From: Gordionus sp. m RMFG-2023
Lineage: Eukaryota; Nematomorpha; Gordioida; Chordodea; Parachordodidae
Length of the DNA: 64,000 nucleotides
Direction: 5' to 3'
NCBI RefSeq assembly: GCF_954871325.1
Contig: NC_088779.1
Coordinates: 13,952,846 to 14,016,845 of the forward strand
Of the stretch, positions 1-12,425 are shown piece after piece. The first letter of the stretch is position 1. Every line of letters starts with the position of its first letter. A program made the translations under genes and the position numbers. The notes below the pieces were generated by a model that saw only the letters and a list, made by a program, of their open reading frames with translations, ran no database searches and was not told the origin of the DNA.

Positions 1-295
1 TGACATTACACCTATTTAAAAATTTTGTTTTATGTCCTTTTTAGTCACCTTTTTAGCCACTCTTATATAAAAATATATTTATATTTACCCACCCATAATT
101 CTATTATGTTTATATATAATTTTTCTGTTATTTTTTATACGAGATATAAATATTTAGGGGCGACCAGGGATAGTGTTATCCCGGGACAGGTACTTATCAT
201 ATAATTTAAAAACTAATTTACCTTGATATTTGAAATTTTAACCATAAACATATTTAAATAAGATGCTTCTTCAATGATTCTAAAAATGTTTCGCA

Positions 296-515
296 TGTTG
301 TTAAACGGCTCGTTTTGAGCCGATTTTTAAAAACGGCTAACTCAATATTTTAGCCAGAAAAATATTGCCTAAGCCTTGAGATCTCGCTAATAGATGTCCA
401 AACCTTTGTTCCTTCTATAAACAAAATCTTCAGACTTGCTTAATACTATTCTGGATGAAATATTGAGTTAGCCGTTTTTAAAAATCGGCTCAAAACGAGC
501 CGTTTAACAACACTA
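296..515. mobile_element. Foldback-type MITE, copy 1 (GTTGTTAAACGG family)
   Basis: A 220-bp element made almost wholly of two inverted arms, about 296-349 and 459-513, that start TGTTGTTAAACGGCTCG and pair nearly perfectly. The middle is itself a weaker inverted repeat containing GTCCAAACCTTTGTTC. There is no coding capacity. Copies lie at 28904-29121 and 56105-56246. The copy at 28904 has a near-perfect 8-bp target duplication, which points to mobilisation by a hAT-type transposase. The flanks of this copy show no clear duplication. Confidence 0.85.
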
Positions 516-783
516 CATAAATATGCACATGTAAAATTTTAAATATAACTTTAAATTTTAACACGATAAAAATAATTTTTTACATTTTTACAAATAAATT
601 TTTTTATAAAACTTACTCTAACTAAATATCATTTTTAAATAAAGTAATTTCAATTTTATTATGCATATAAATATTAATAATATTTATGTTATTTTAATAT
701 CTTAAAACTATTTAATTAAATGTGAAGACCTGGGGCAGGGTTGGCGGGGTGTGTATTAGCCATTTTTTAACAAGACCATATTT

Positions 784-1275
784 ATGAGAACACGAGAAGC
801 CACCAGGTTGTCTAGGGTCACGAATGAGATTATAAAGTTGGTTGACGCTTTTTTTGTAAATTATATGAGAGTTTTAAGTGTCAACAAGTTGTTCCGGGTG
901 ATATATGATATGGATGAATCTGATATATTTAACATATTTGACAATATATCTTCATTAATTTATTTAGGATTAACATCGTCTAGGGTCACGAATGACAATA
1001 TAAAGATGGCTGAAACTTTTTTTGTAAATTATATGGCAATAAGTGACAACAAGTTCTTCCAGATGATATATAGTATGGATGAACCTGATACATTTAGCAT
1101 ATTTGTCAATATTTTTTCATTAATTTATTTAAGAATATTTTTCTATAAAAAAACAAATATCTATTTTAAAAAAACACCACGAAAGGCTAAAAGGTACCCC
1201 CGGGCATTTTTCATAATTCTTACATTTAAATTATATATTAATAAGAGACGAAAAGATTTTTTTCTTAAATATTAA
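784..1275 (+). CDS. Unrecognised ORF built from a tandem duplication
   Basis: An open frame of 163 codons starting at an ATG; I recognise no family. Residues about 10-64 and 66-116 are two diverged copies of one unit beginning SRVTN and ending SLIYL, with FFVNYM and MDE(S/P)D conserved between them. The tail is basic and low in complexity. The duplicated DNA unit is about 168 bp, a multiple of three, so the frame passes through both copies. No signal peptide, membrane segment or catalytic motif is evident. It may be a fragment of a larger or transposon-borne protein, or a chance frame over a tandem repeat. No promoter or splice sites could be assigned. Confidence 0.3.
   Translation: MRTREATRLSRVTNEIIKLVDAFFVNYMRVLSVNKLFRVIYDMDESDIFNIFDNISSLIYLGLTSSRVTNDNIKMAETFFVNYMAISDNKFFQMIYSMDEPDTFSIFVNIFSLIYLRIFFYKKTNIYFKKTPRKAKRYPRAFFIILTFKLYINKRRKDFFLKY
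811..1131. repeat. Two-copy tandem duplication, unit about 168 bp
   Basis: Both copies open with TCTAGGGTCACGAATGA (811 and 979) and close with TTCATTAATTTATTTA. They differ by scattered substitutions and small length changes that leave the reading frame open, so the duplication is not recent. Confidence 0.8.
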
Positions 1276-1279
1276 TTTC

Positions 1280-2720
1280 TACAGTATTATATTGAAAGAA
1301 TAAAATTACTTTTAAATATTTTGTAAAAATTGCTCCATCTATTTTTTATACTACTGGGCATTAATAACCTCGTCTTCCTTATATCAAATCTTTTTAATTA
1401 TCTAAGACCAAGGTATTGAAGTTAAACCATCCATCAGTTTATCCACTGATACTTGCAAGTAGGGCTCTAGTAAGATTACATCAAATTATTGAATTAAAAG
1501 TCGCATGCCTTGCATATCTACTTTACTATATAATCAGTACCTGTCACCTTTTAGAATCGACCGACTTTTACATTTTATGCATGGATGTGGTTCAACTTGG
1601 TAATGCATCCAACTATTCATAACCACAAGTGCAATCAGTATTTTGTAATAGGGGAATATATTCCAACGGAGGATTCGATTAAAGTATTTGGCAAGTTTAA
1701 TTAAAGGTTAAAAAATTGATAGGCATATTAAGACTGTGGGTAGAACAACTTCAATCAAGGCCAATGATTTATCCTTGTGAGTGATAAAAAATAATTGCAT
1801 TATTCAACAAACTTGATGCCAAATGAAAGATATATTTTAGGTGTAAATTAAGCCTCCATTTTCCTAGAAATCTCGCAATTTAATATTGAAAATATTAACC
1901 AATATATTTCTAAAAACTTTATAATACAATTAATTATTTCATAATTTAAAAAAAAGAAAAGAATCTAAAAATATGAAATAAAAAAATTTAAAAAGTATAA
2001 TTCTGAATTTTCCAAACATTAAAAGGATGTAGCCTTCATTTATAATTCATTTTTTATTTTTTGTCAATTTTTAAATGCAACCTGATATTGGTGTGTAAAA
2101 ATATTTCGATTTTGCCTCAATAACATATTTTTTTTAAGATAGATGACAGATTAAAATATTTTCTATCCCAATGATACATCTTATAGAATGTTATTTTAGA
2201 AGAGAATTTGAAATCTAAGCTTTATTGGTTTTATGAAAAAATTAAATAAACGCAAAAGTGCTATCTAGCCCCAGTCTAATTTAATTAACAACAAATATAT
2301 AAATAGTATTTAATAATGTAGGGGACTATAGTGGGCCGATCGGGGAAGTTCATATATACTGTGGATACCGTTAAGGGCTTGTCATCTAGGTGTGAAGTGT
2401 GTGCATAAATTAAAAAAAATTTGGCAAATGGCATTTGTTTCAAATTTAAAAAAAAAATTTTTCCTTGTTAAAACTTCAGACAGGACATTTGCCATAATTT
2501 ACTATCAGTTTAAAACTAGATGACTCCAATTTATATAATATATTTAAAATTAAAAATACAAATACAAATACAAATTACCCATCATATTTAGTAAAAATTG
2601 AAATTATATAATTTTAGATGCAATAATTTGTGCATCATCATCCATCAGTATCAAATAAAAAAAATTATTTAAATAAAATGTAAACAAATTGATATCATTT
2701 TAATTTTTATTAAATAACAG
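1280..2720. other. A+T-rich stretch without a recognisable gene
   Basis: Simple A/T runs and unique-looking DNA. A short G+C-richer island at about 2320-2400 has no frame or hairpin I can interpret. Open frames here are short and compositionally random. Confidence 0.5.
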
Positions 2721-2722
2721 TT

Positions 2723-3407
2723 CAGAGTTGTTAAGAGATATTTTTCAAATGAATTAAACATAGATACGTTGTCTAAAAATGGATCTAGATTATTCATGGT
2801 CTATAAAACATATTAGAAAAAGATACTTATTACAAATGTATCTAGTTACAGATACAATTTTTATTAAACTTATATAAGATAAATCTCTAATTGGGCTAGA
2901 AAAGCTGATATCCCATCTATATAAAATAATGATTGTTAGATTATTAATTCATATACAAAATATATAATTAAATGATTTTAAAAAATTGTTAGATTTTAAT
3001 AATTAAACATTCTCTATGACTATATTAAAATCTCGGCACTCATTTTGAAAAATATTATTCAAAATTTGATGAGTGTCAAAACTTATATCCAAAGGGATAC
3101 CCAAATAAATTGAATCTTAAATTATTTGATAAAAATTATGATAGTTAATTAATATAAATAAAATAAATAATAATAAAAATTTATTTGGTTTGATTTTATA
3201 ATGAAAAATAAGAGGACATATTATTAAATGAATTTAATTTAAATATTATTATTTTTAAAATAAAAGTAAAATAAAATTGCATCTAAACATATTTAAAAAG
3301 TATCTAAAACAGATACCTCTAAAATAGTATGGAGAAAAGAAACTCTTTAAAGCGTATCTAGATACAGATATCACATTTTTTTTATCTAGATATCCTTAAC
3401 AACTCTG
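2723..3407. mobile_element. Non-autonomous hAT, CAGAGTTGTTAA family
   Basis: The ends are CAGAGTTGTTAAGAGATA on the left and the inverted form ending CCTTAACAACTCTG on the right. Subterminal GATACAGATA/TATCTAGATA motifs recur at both ends. The same ends and motifs define the element at 32151-33640, which carries a hAT transposase C-terminus. No intact coding region remains and the flanking 8-mers do not match. Confidence 0.7.
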
Positions 3408-3481
3408 CTAAATATGATGGATCCTAAATTTATATATTTAAATAATAAATATCATAAAACCAAATAATATTTGTCAATTTT

Positions 3482-5670
3482 CAGAGTTTTTATAATATAT
3501 ACCTATTAAATGGATTTAGATTTAGAAACAGATACATCGTTTAAAGACAATCTATATAAAGATATATGGTCTAAAAACATATCTAGTTACAGGTTCAATT
3601 TTTATTATACTTATGTAAGGTGCACATATAGAGCTTAAGGAATCTATTGTTATAATTCAAATTTCTAAGTAAGTTAAAAAATTTATTAAGCTGATAAATT
3701 AAAATTTATATACTAAATATATAATTAAATTATTCTAAATAATCACAAATTGTCAAACATTCTCAAAATTTTTAAAATTAAGGCACCCTCTTTTATGTCT
3801 ATAAAGACATTTTTAGCTTTATAAACTCTTTCTACCAAGGCATTTGACTGCAGAGTGGTTGTTATATCTGATGAACAACATAGTTAATTTTGCATAATCA
3901 TTAAATATATTAAAGTACCCACACTTCTTTTTAAAAAAATCATCAAAGGGGTGCCCAAATAAATCTTATATGAATTTTTTTGGTTTATTTTCAGGAAATG
4001 TCTAAAAATATTGATCTAAAAATTATTATACACTTCCAATTGAAATTACTTTTTATTTTATCCTGCTTTCAAAGTTAGATAGAATTCGAGGCGAATATAA
4101 AATATGATATAAATATAATAAGTTTACAATTTTTTTAGACTTCGCCGAATTGAGAAGGGACAAATTATCAATGTTTTCTGCAAATTTCAACAAGACCAAA
4201 GTTATGCACATGGACAAACAGAATTCAAACTTTTTAACATGTAAAAATTAATTTTTTTATTAAACTTTATAATTAGACCTTGAAAACATCAACATTTAAA
4301 AATAATTTGAGTCAAATGTTTTACTTCAAAGTTGTCCGTCATTAGCTCGATTACATCCTCTGAGGCGATCTCGTCATTCATTAGTTGCACAATCAACAAT
4401 TCTTTGATCAAAACATAACCATTCCTCCACAGGTCGCTTTTTGAGATAGAGAATGCAAGTTTGATAACCACATTCTTGAAGGACGCTCCATATCTGTAGT
4501 CAATCGGATTGAGATGGGGGGTATTGTAGGGCCAAAGTCTTGGTAAAATAAACCTGGACTTTTGAAAGAAGATCCACAGTTTACTCGGTGAGCTGGCGCC
4601 CTGTCCTGCTGGAATATGGAAAATTCACTGCCATACAATTTAAAACATCATGATAGTATTATTCACCTTCTACCCCTGGATAGATAAAAATGAAGTCTGT
4701 GTCAAGATTTGATATCCCGGCTAAAGTTATGACGGATTTAGAGAAATATGAATAAATACGAAGCAATCAATTGACTACAACTTGTTTTTTTAACCTTATT
4801 ATTTTTTAGATTTATCGGTAAAGTTCTGTAAACAGCTTTTCATTCGTGAACCATATATGAACTTCTGAGAGTCGTAGAAGTTGTTTAGTACATACCAGAA
4901 GAACAATCTTATCCACATCGGTTAGATCCTGCTTGTTTCTTTTTAAACATTGCAGCTACTGCCCTTTATGGATAATCCGATGAACTGAAGCTTACGAAAT
5001 ATTACTGTTTATCTGCTAATCTAGTAGCAATAATTTTTGCAATCAATCGGTTTCAGGCTTAGATAGACCAGCTTCTGATAGAAATTTATTTCAAAATCTT
5101 TTGGCTTCTTAATGTTTGTATGGTTTTAAGATTAATTAAACTCAATATCTTTACTAAAAAAACATTTTCAAAATTTGTTTGTCCAACTTAGAATGTGCAT
5201 AACATTAAATCCTGTCGATAGAATTTAATGAAATTTAGAGAAAGCATTAATAATTTAGCCCTCTCTCAATCTATATAATTTTATTGAATTATATTTAGAA
5301 TTGCCAGATCTATTGCTAAAAGAAAAAGAGTATAAGTTCAATTGGAACACATTGTATATATTTTTTAAATTTATATAAATAAAATAAACTCTAATATAAA
5401 ATTTACCATGTTGTCGTCATCCATTGCGTACAAAAAATGTTGTCTGTTCGTTAATGAAATAAGCTCGGACAAATTATCAAATGATTTAATTCAAATATTT
5501 TTATTTTTAATATAAAAAAATGTAAAATAAAATTACATCAAGATGTATACTAAAAATATCTAAAAATTATATACAGATATCTCGAAAATAGTATCTAGAT
5601 TAAGATACCGTTTATTAAAGTGTATATAGATGATACCATATTTTTGGGACTAGATACTTTAACAACTTTG
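3482..5670 (-). mobile_element. Decayed hAT of the same family, interrupted by a mariner
   Basis: It begins CAGAGTTTTTATAAT and ends CTTTAACAACTTTG with the same GATACAGATA-type subterminal motifs as its neighbour. On the minus strand near 3775-3850 a hAT C-terminal dimerisation block can still be read (VERVYKAKNVF), matching VERLFSVAKNVF at 32411-32509. The flanking 8-mers match at 6 of 8 positions. A mariner-like element occupies about 4147-5271, so this hAT is the older of the two. Confidence 0.6.
4147..5271 (-). mobile_element. Mariner-like element, decayed
   Basis: Long imperfect terminal inverted repeats, about 90-100 bp each, run inward from 4147 and 5271 and share TTATGCACAT and GGACAAACA. 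The transposase is on the minus strand in several frames. The block HIWFTNEKLFT is at about 4825-4860, FQQDRAPAH at about 4590-4615, and WPYNTPHLNPIDY at about 4495-4535. These are the three catalytic regions of Tc1/mariner transposases, with about 34 residues between the second and third acidic residues (DD34D-like). The first catalytic position reads Asn where family members have Asp, and a frameshift separates the second and third blocks, so the element is inactive. Confidence 0.75.
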
Positions 5671-5756
5671 TTAATTTAAATTATAAATAATTTTCATTAT
5701 TTTTTTATTTTTATAAAAAATATAGTATAATAAACATATAATAAAATAGAAATATT

Positions 5757-5955
5757 GTCAAAACCGGCGCTTTTGAAAAAATGTTGAAATCAAGATTTTA
5801 GCAAAAAAATATTACAAAGGCCTCGAGATTTCGCATATCGATGGCAGGAAGGTTTGGCCCTGACGAAATCTCACTCAAGTAATTTTTTATATCTAAAATC
5901 ATGATTTAATCCTTTTTAAAAAATCACCTATATCGTGGATTTTGACAAATTAATT
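5757..5955. repeat. Degraded foldback element with the shared core
   Basis: Imperfect inverted arms begin TTGTCAAAACC and end GGATTTTGACAA. The centre carries GGCCTCGAGATTTCGC followed by GGAAGGTTTGG. This core is also found in the GTTGTTAAACGG MITEs and in the 57-62 kb foldback element. No coding capacity. Confidence 0.5.
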
Positions 5956-6579
5956 TACCTTGAGTATTTAATTTATATAAGAAAAAATATATAAAAAATA
6001 AAATTTCTATAAAAGATAGGCCCCCCACCCCCTCCCTCTCCCCATTTTTAATTTTTGTTGCTTATTTATATTTTAAATATTTTGAATAAAATGTTCAACA
6101 TAATTTTTCATTTAAAAGTAATAATGAACAAAACCAGCTAAACTCATTTTAGCCAACTAAAATTAACAAGGGTTTCAATCTCTGGGTAACTTAGCGGAAT
6201 CCTTGAAGTACAAATCATAAATTCTTGGTTAATTAATCTGAATAATTACATAGAAATAAGCCTCCAAAATTTCTTTTTTTTAAGTTTTATAGGTGAGACC
6301 AGAGAAAATCTAAAAAAAAATTTCAATAGTTATTTTTATTAAGCCAAAATTTTAATTGTAAAATTGAAAATGGTAATCAAGTTGCGACAGCTATTTACTT
6401 AATACAATAAGAATAAAAACAAAAAATCAATAAATACATTTTTGGTAAATTTAAAAAACTCTAGAAGTAATTTTTTACAATTATGGGCAAAAATAGTTTT
6501 TTGGGATAATATATCAAATCAGAAAGATTTTCCAAAGAATGAAAACATAAGAAATTATTTATAAAAATATATCTTTAAA

Positions 6580-7214
6580 CTATCTACAATGCCCGGTTTG
6601 ACCCGTTATTTACATAAGTTTCCCGCCAAATTTTACAAAAAATCCTCCCCAGCCCGTTAAATTTTATTGGACGGATTTCCCGACAATCACATTTTTAATA
6701 TCTCTATCTAATTTTTTCCCAATTCCAATTAAAGCGCTTATAGCTCTCCTTTATGGCTATCTATTTCTACAACAGCCGTTTTCCAAATCAATTGTGTTTA
6801 ATATCTGTATGTATTTGTAATTGGATCGTTATATAAATAACTTGTTTTATTTTTTTTTGAATATATTATTTATAGATTTATTATTTTAGTTAGATAATTC
6901 TTTAAAAAAAAGTAAGCATATTTTAATTAATTTTCAAATAATATTCAAAATCAAAATATGAGCTTAAAATTTTAATTCTCAAAATTTAATGCCCGGATTG
7001 GTTTATAAAATTTTACAAAAATCAGAAATTTGTGAGGCCCTGCCTATCTTTATGCATAATTTGTTTACAAGTCCGAAATTTTTTATGTATAAATTTCTTG
7101 ATCTGGACCGATTATTTTTTGCCTGCTGGAGCTCCGTTATAATTTTCTAAATTTTGCCTGGCCTGGCTTGTGCTGGGCTTTTGGAAAGGCCAGAGTCGGC
7201 TAAACAGATCTCTG
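6580..7214. mobile_element. Degraded hAT-like element with GCCCGG-rich subterminals
   Basis: Short GCCCGG/GGCCTGG motifs punctuate otherwise A+T-rich DNA at both sides. The right end reads AAACAGATCTCTG, the inverse of a CAGAGATCTGTTT terminus. The arrangement resembles the clearer CAGAGACCTGCAG elements at 31269-35168 and 55818-56717, and a sister fragment ends at 11700. The left end is not resolved. Confidence 0.45.
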
Positions 7215-7401
7215 TTTTACACCATATTTAACAAGGGTTAAAAAGTTAATATTGTTCCGTCAACCCAGTGTATACTTGTTTTAACTTTATTGGGTCACTT
7301 TTTAATTTTTAAGATTAACAAAAAATGATAATAATATCCTAAAATTAACAAAAAAAAGACTTATATAAAAAATATGCATATTAAATTTAATACTTCATTG
7401 C

Positions 7402-7509
7402 GTGGTTGAACGATTATTTAGTCATAGCTTATACTTTCTGATCGTCGCTTCAGATTTGGGGAAAGACAAAATGGAAATGTTATTATTATTGAGATGCAAT
7501 AAAAAATAA
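7402..7509 (+). pseudogene. hAT transposase, C-terminal end only
   Basis: An open 35-codon stretch to a stop. It reads VVERLFSHS, continues through KDKMEMLLLLRCNKK, and ends. This is the last part of the hAT dimerisation domain. It aligns with VERLFSKAK and IEMILLLKCNK in the minus-strand hAT at 62919-63161, so the two belong to one subfamily. Upstream transposase sequence was not recognised, so this is a relic. The element's right end appears to be at 7706, where CTTTTAGCAACACTG inverts to a CAGTGTTGC terminus after a block of GTAGC/GCTAC motifs. Confidence 0.65.
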
Positions 7510-7599
7510 ATAAATTATATATATACATTTGAAATTTTAGTCATATTTTATATTTGTGGAAATAGAGATATACGTAAAAAAATATTAAAAAATTTCTAA

Positions 7600-7706
7600 A
7601 GTAAAAAGTAGCTAATAACAGCTCTTTTTTTAAAACGTGGTAGCGAAAGCGCTACTTTTATAGCGGGAGCGATAGTTCGTTTTAAAAGTTGCTTTTAGCA
7701 ACACTG
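7600..7706. repeat. hAT right terminus with GTAGC/GCTAC subterminal motifs
   Basis: Repeated AGCGCTAC and GTAGC motifs in both orientations end at CAACACTG. The same motif set follows the CAGAGTTGTTAAACGC end at 62648. Such clustered short motifs are typical of hAT transposase binding regions. Confidence 0.5.
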
Positions 7707-8198
7707 TTTACCATCAAGTTAGCAAGAGAGATAACTAATAAAAATTTTATTTGGGCAAGGGAGCTCAAGGTCGCTATTTCTATCTCGCTAAGCACCTTTT
7801 AGATAAAATATATTATTAGTTAATAAAATTTTGATTTTAATTAGTGATTTTTAATCCGATCCTTAATATTATAATAAAGGATGTTGAAAAAAGCTTCTTA
7901 TAAAGCCTTAAGCAAAATGTTTTTTAAAAATTTTGCAATTCTGATATAAAAATTTTCCAAAAATGCATGAAAATTTGTTAAATATATCACTATGATGTTT
8001 TTTGTCAATTTTAGCAAAAAATAAAAACATTGATATTATATTGACCTTAAATATGATCTTTTTTGTCAATTATAAACAATCAATTGCAATTAATATCCAT
8101 CAAATAATTATTATATTATGTTTTTCCCCAATGTAAAATAAATTTTGATTATGACCAATAAAAATGGGATCTTTAGGGAGAGGAGCAGGGGGCTCAGG

Positions 8199-8300
8199 CA
8201 GAGTTGGGCAATACCGTTTTGACATTTTTAATAAGATACTTACCACCTGTATCTAAGATACTCTAAAAAATTTAATATTAACTTTTAACATTTTTTTTAT
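8199..8300. repeat. hAT left terminus, CAGAGTTGGGCAATACC type
   Basis: It starts CAGAGTTGGGCAATACCG and is followed by GATAC-containing motifs. The partner end was not found, so this may be a solo or truncated terminus. Confidence 0.4.
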
Positions 8301-8824
8301 CATGGATTCTTGCATTAATTTTGCCGTTTTCCTTTCTTTCTCATCTTTATATTTATTTTAATATACATGATTATTTTATATGTCCAGAATTTTGAATCGC
8401 CTTTGGACACCGTAAACTGGGTATAAAAATAGTAATATTTGAATTATTTCGATTTGTTGATTGTATTTATTTTAAAAAAATTTATTTAAAATAATAATTA
8501 TGTTTGGTTTTTAATTTTATTTATATAAATGATATAGTAGGAATATTTTATTATAATCGTCGAAATATCAAGTGTTAATTAGTGTTAGATTTTTAAAAAA
8601 AAATTCTAAACGATTTGAAACATTTTGGACTTGAAGAAAAACCATAGAATGTGATGTCATTTATTTGAAATTTATCTTTCAGCTCATGTATTTATCTATA
8701 TATGATAGACCGGAGAATATTGTACATAAAAAATTGAAGTGCATAAAAATAGATAAATCAAATTTTCTAAAATGAAACGTAGGTTTATTCTTTATATATA
8801 TATCTTTACTATAGGATATAATAT

Positions 8825-9790
8825 TTGTTCTTCATGGTGAACTTCAAAAAAGGAACGCGGTTCACCGTCGTTCAAAACTTTATGAATTTTTTTAAAAAAT
8901 TTCATTTAATATTTAATTTAATATAAATAAATACCATAAATTTTTTAGCACAACATATTAGCCATTAAAAATTAATAATTTTTAAGTTAATTAAAAAATA
9001 TTTTTCTTTATAAAAAAATTTCTTATTAATTTTTAGTATATTATAGCTTTTATATATCATAAATTATTTACAAAATATATAAATTTAATTTTAAATTGTG
9101 TTATTAAAATATAAAACCCTTGATAACAACAAATTTCATATAATCACACTAAAAATAAATAAATTCTAAAAGATATATATTATTTTATATCTTATTATAA
9201 TAATCATAATAATAATTTAATAAGTATGAAATACAACAATCTAAAATATTATTAATAAAATAATTAAATTTCAATCAAGTTTCTCTTTAAATTAAAACTT
9301 GAAGGTTGCTAAACTGATAATACTTTTTGGACACATTTTACATGGTAAGGTAGTAGAATTAGTTTATCGAACATATGATGTTACAGTTATTTATTATATT
9401 TAAGCCAGGTGTTAATTCAGAATCAGATGATGATGAAATAAAAACATCCATGCTTACGCTAAACTATAAATAATAATAATATTCAAATAATAAACTATAC
9501 AATAAGACTGAAATAGTGGCTGTAAAAAAATTTTAAATGTGATAATAAAAACAGCCGATTAAAAATAAACTTTTATTCTTAAAAAATTTGGATTATTATT
9601 TTTTTTATTTTCAAATGAATAAAAATAAGCAGATTTTCTAAAATTGAACAAACGTAAAAAATGAAGCGCTTGTCAAAAAAAAAGAACTCGTTCGCGTTCA
9701 AAGTTAGTCAAAAATAAAAGGAACTTGTGCATAATTTTTTCCCCAAAAAAACGAACTTCGTCTATGAACGCGTTCAATCATTGCTTTTAC
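8825..9790. repeat. Possible hAT-like element with GAACG/CGTTC subterminal motifs
   Basis: GGTGAAC, GGAACGCGGTTC and CGTTC near 8840-8875 face GAACTCGTTCGCGTTC and GAACGCGTTCAATC near 9685-9775 in inverted orientation. The termini and target duplication are not clear. Nothing coding was identified between them. Confidence 0.3.
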
Positions 9791-10601
9791 CCTTTCGCAG
9801 TGCATGTTATGAGTTTTTTTATTTTTAGTATTTTAAAAAAGAATTCCTTTAAAAATGTTAATCCTAAACAAATAATTCAAATAAATTGTTAAATGTGTTA
9901 AATTTACCAGGTTCATCTATATTATATATTATCATCTAGAAAAACTTGTTGTCACTTAAAACTGTCATATAATTTTCAAAAAAAGTCAATCATCTTCAAA
10001 TCATTCATAGACAAACTCGGTTTCTAATGTTATGAATATATTTTGATTTTTTATTTAAAATAATCTCTTCTTATTAATACACGCACTCTGCTAAAACCTG
10101 CTCCAGCTCTTAGCATTTAAATTTTATTTAAATTCACAATATAATAAATTACTGTAAATATTGTCAATATTTTTATACATGATAAATTGAGATTACTTTA
10201 TCATTTAGAATTAATATTTAGTCTAAATAACTTTTATGGAAAAATTTATTAGTAAAAATTAAAAAGTTTTGATGTTTTTAAATTTTTATTTGCATTTTAA
10301 ACTTTTCATGAGCATATTTCTGCCAAACATTTCTAGGACCATTAAATCCTCTAATTAAAATACATTTATTGAATTTCAAATATCAACATTATTATTTTTT
10401 AAATTATTTGACAAGAAATTCCTTCCTCCGGGGTAACACTTTCCCTGGTCTCCCCGATTTATGTTTGTTGGTTTATACATCTCTCCTTCTACTTTTAATG
10501 GTCACACACCATTCCTTGAAATAGTAAATGAAAACCCATACGACATCAGAAAATCGATATGGATTAGCTATACTAATCTACTTAATATGCATATAATTTC
10601 C

Positions 10602-10953
10602 TGAGAGGTCTGCAAAACCTATTCAACCCATCGACCAGCCTAGGGGTTTGGGTCGGATTATTGTAATTAATTTTATTTCAGGCTAGGCCGGATCGGGAAA
10701 TCTATTTTTACAGGTGAGTCGGGTTGAGTCTATTTTGGGGAATTTGTTATAATTTTGAATTGGATTAATTGTATATTATTTTACAATTTTGTTTATTTTT
10801 TTAGATGATTTCTTGTAATATTTTAATTTTTTTTTTCGGGTCAGGTTTGGTAGGGAATATGAAATTGAAGTTATGTTAGGATGAAGTGAGTTAGATCGTG
10901 GTTTTTTTTGTATAGGTAGGGTGAGTCAAAAAAAATTCTTTTGCACGTCTCTA
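10602..10953. mobile_element. MITE, TAGAGACSTGCAAAA family
   Basis: The ends TGAGAGGTCTGCAAAAC and TTTTGCACGTCTCTA are inverted copies. Inside are GGGTCGG, GGCCGGATCGGG and GGTCAGG motifs, the same style of G+C-rich subterminal array as the CAGAGACCTGCAG elements. About 350 bp, non-coding, with no exact target duplication. Confidence 0.5.
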
Positions 10954-11089
10954 ATTCCCAGTACAAAACAATTTATTGAAAATTGGCTCAATCCCAAAGA
11001 ATTAAATTTCCATTTGTTAATTAATTTTTTAAATATGTATAATGTTTAATTCTATATTTTATTGTTATTTACTTATTGGGTTATAAAAA

Positions 11090-11340
11090 TATAATTAGGA
11101 ACTTCTACACTCCTTCTAAGCTAATTACCCTTCCCCCTCAAAAATATACCCCTTTTTACCAAATCAAAATTAGTAAAAAGGACATCAAAATTCGCAACAA
11201 AAAGGAAATTCAACAAAACTATCTCTACTCCTCTCCCATTTATTCGAATGACAATAACATTTTCATAAAAGTACCCCTCCTCTATTCAGTGACAATCTTG
11301 TGTCATTTACTATCGAAGAAAGTTCCGTCATATAATTTAT
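11090..11340. repeat. Dispersed pyrimidine-rich repeat, copy 1
   Basis: Shares an ordered series of blocks with 49030-49275: AAGGAAA, CAACAAAACTA, a CTCTCCCATTT-type block, GAATGACAA and TACCCCTCC. An open frame of 88 codons covers it, but composition and the second copy argue that it is a repeat and not a gene. Class unknown. Confidence 0.45.
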
Positions 11341-11369
11341 AAATATTATGCATAGTTTATTTGCGCTCT

Positions 11370-11700
11370 GATTAATAATTTTACAAAGCTCGGCTTAGAC
11401 CAGAATATGCACATGTTGCCCGGCCTGTTTTAATTTTTTAAAAATTTTCAAGCCCTGCTATACAAAAATCAGGGCCGGATAGATAGTAGTCTTAAATCCA
11501 AAAAAATATATCAAAATTATAATGCCCATGCTGACTTATTAAAATATTAAGAAGAACTAGAGATTTACGAGGTCATGCTTAATTTCTTATATATAAATTG
11601 TCTGGCCTGGCCCACGAAAATTTTATGCAAGAATTGCCCGGCCATTTATAAGTTTTTTCAAATATTTTTCCTGCCCAGGGGCGGGTTTAACAGATCTCTA
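11370..11700. repeat. Degraded hAT-like fragment with GCCCGG motifs
   Basis: GCCCGGCC, GGCCGG and GGCCTGGCCC motifs end at GGGTTTAACAGATCTCTA. It is a sister of the fragment ending at 7214. The left end is unresolved. Confidence 0.4.
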
Positions 11701-12425
11701 ATTTTATTTGTGTTCGAAATTATTAAAATAAAAAATATTAGAAAATAGATTCAATATATTTTAATACCCCCCTCCCCCCTTCCTTAAGGAATTTAATTTA
11801 ACTTCTATATCTATCATAATTTATGCAGCAACCCGTTTTTGCTTAAAAAAATATCTTGTGGTCTGTAAAATATATTACGGTGATTATAAATTTTTTATGC
11901 AGAAAAAAAATAATTTTAATCAAAATTTTTAAAAATAAACACTAATTTTATTGTATTTATTAATATTAAGACAAAAAATAAGACATAAATCTTAGCCTGA
12001 ATACATAAAAAATAGATTTTATTTTTTTGGATGGTTATCATTTTATAAGTGTTATTTATTTTGAAACAACATATTAATCATTCAATCTAGGATTAATTTC
12101 AAGATATAACAGTCTAGCAATTATTATAGACATAATATTTTGGGAACATTTCCTTATTATTTATGAATTAGCGTTTTGTATATGTCTAAAAAATGTTACC
12201 TCTGTTAATTTTATCAGATATCATTTAACAAATTTTTGCTATATAATGTAATAATGATAATCAGAGGTTTTAGATAAAAAAAATTTTCATGATATCGAGA
12301 TCCTTGTCAAAAAGAGCTTACTAAATTATTTATATTGATTATACAAAATAATTAACTTCAGTGGAAAAAGGAGTGTAGACACTGACGATCCCAATGAGGA
12401 TTTCTATTTAAATCTTTTTTTAAAA

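Noticed and set aside
1416-1622. 68-codon plus frame
   Set aside because: No motif, no homologous copy, and a length expected by chance.
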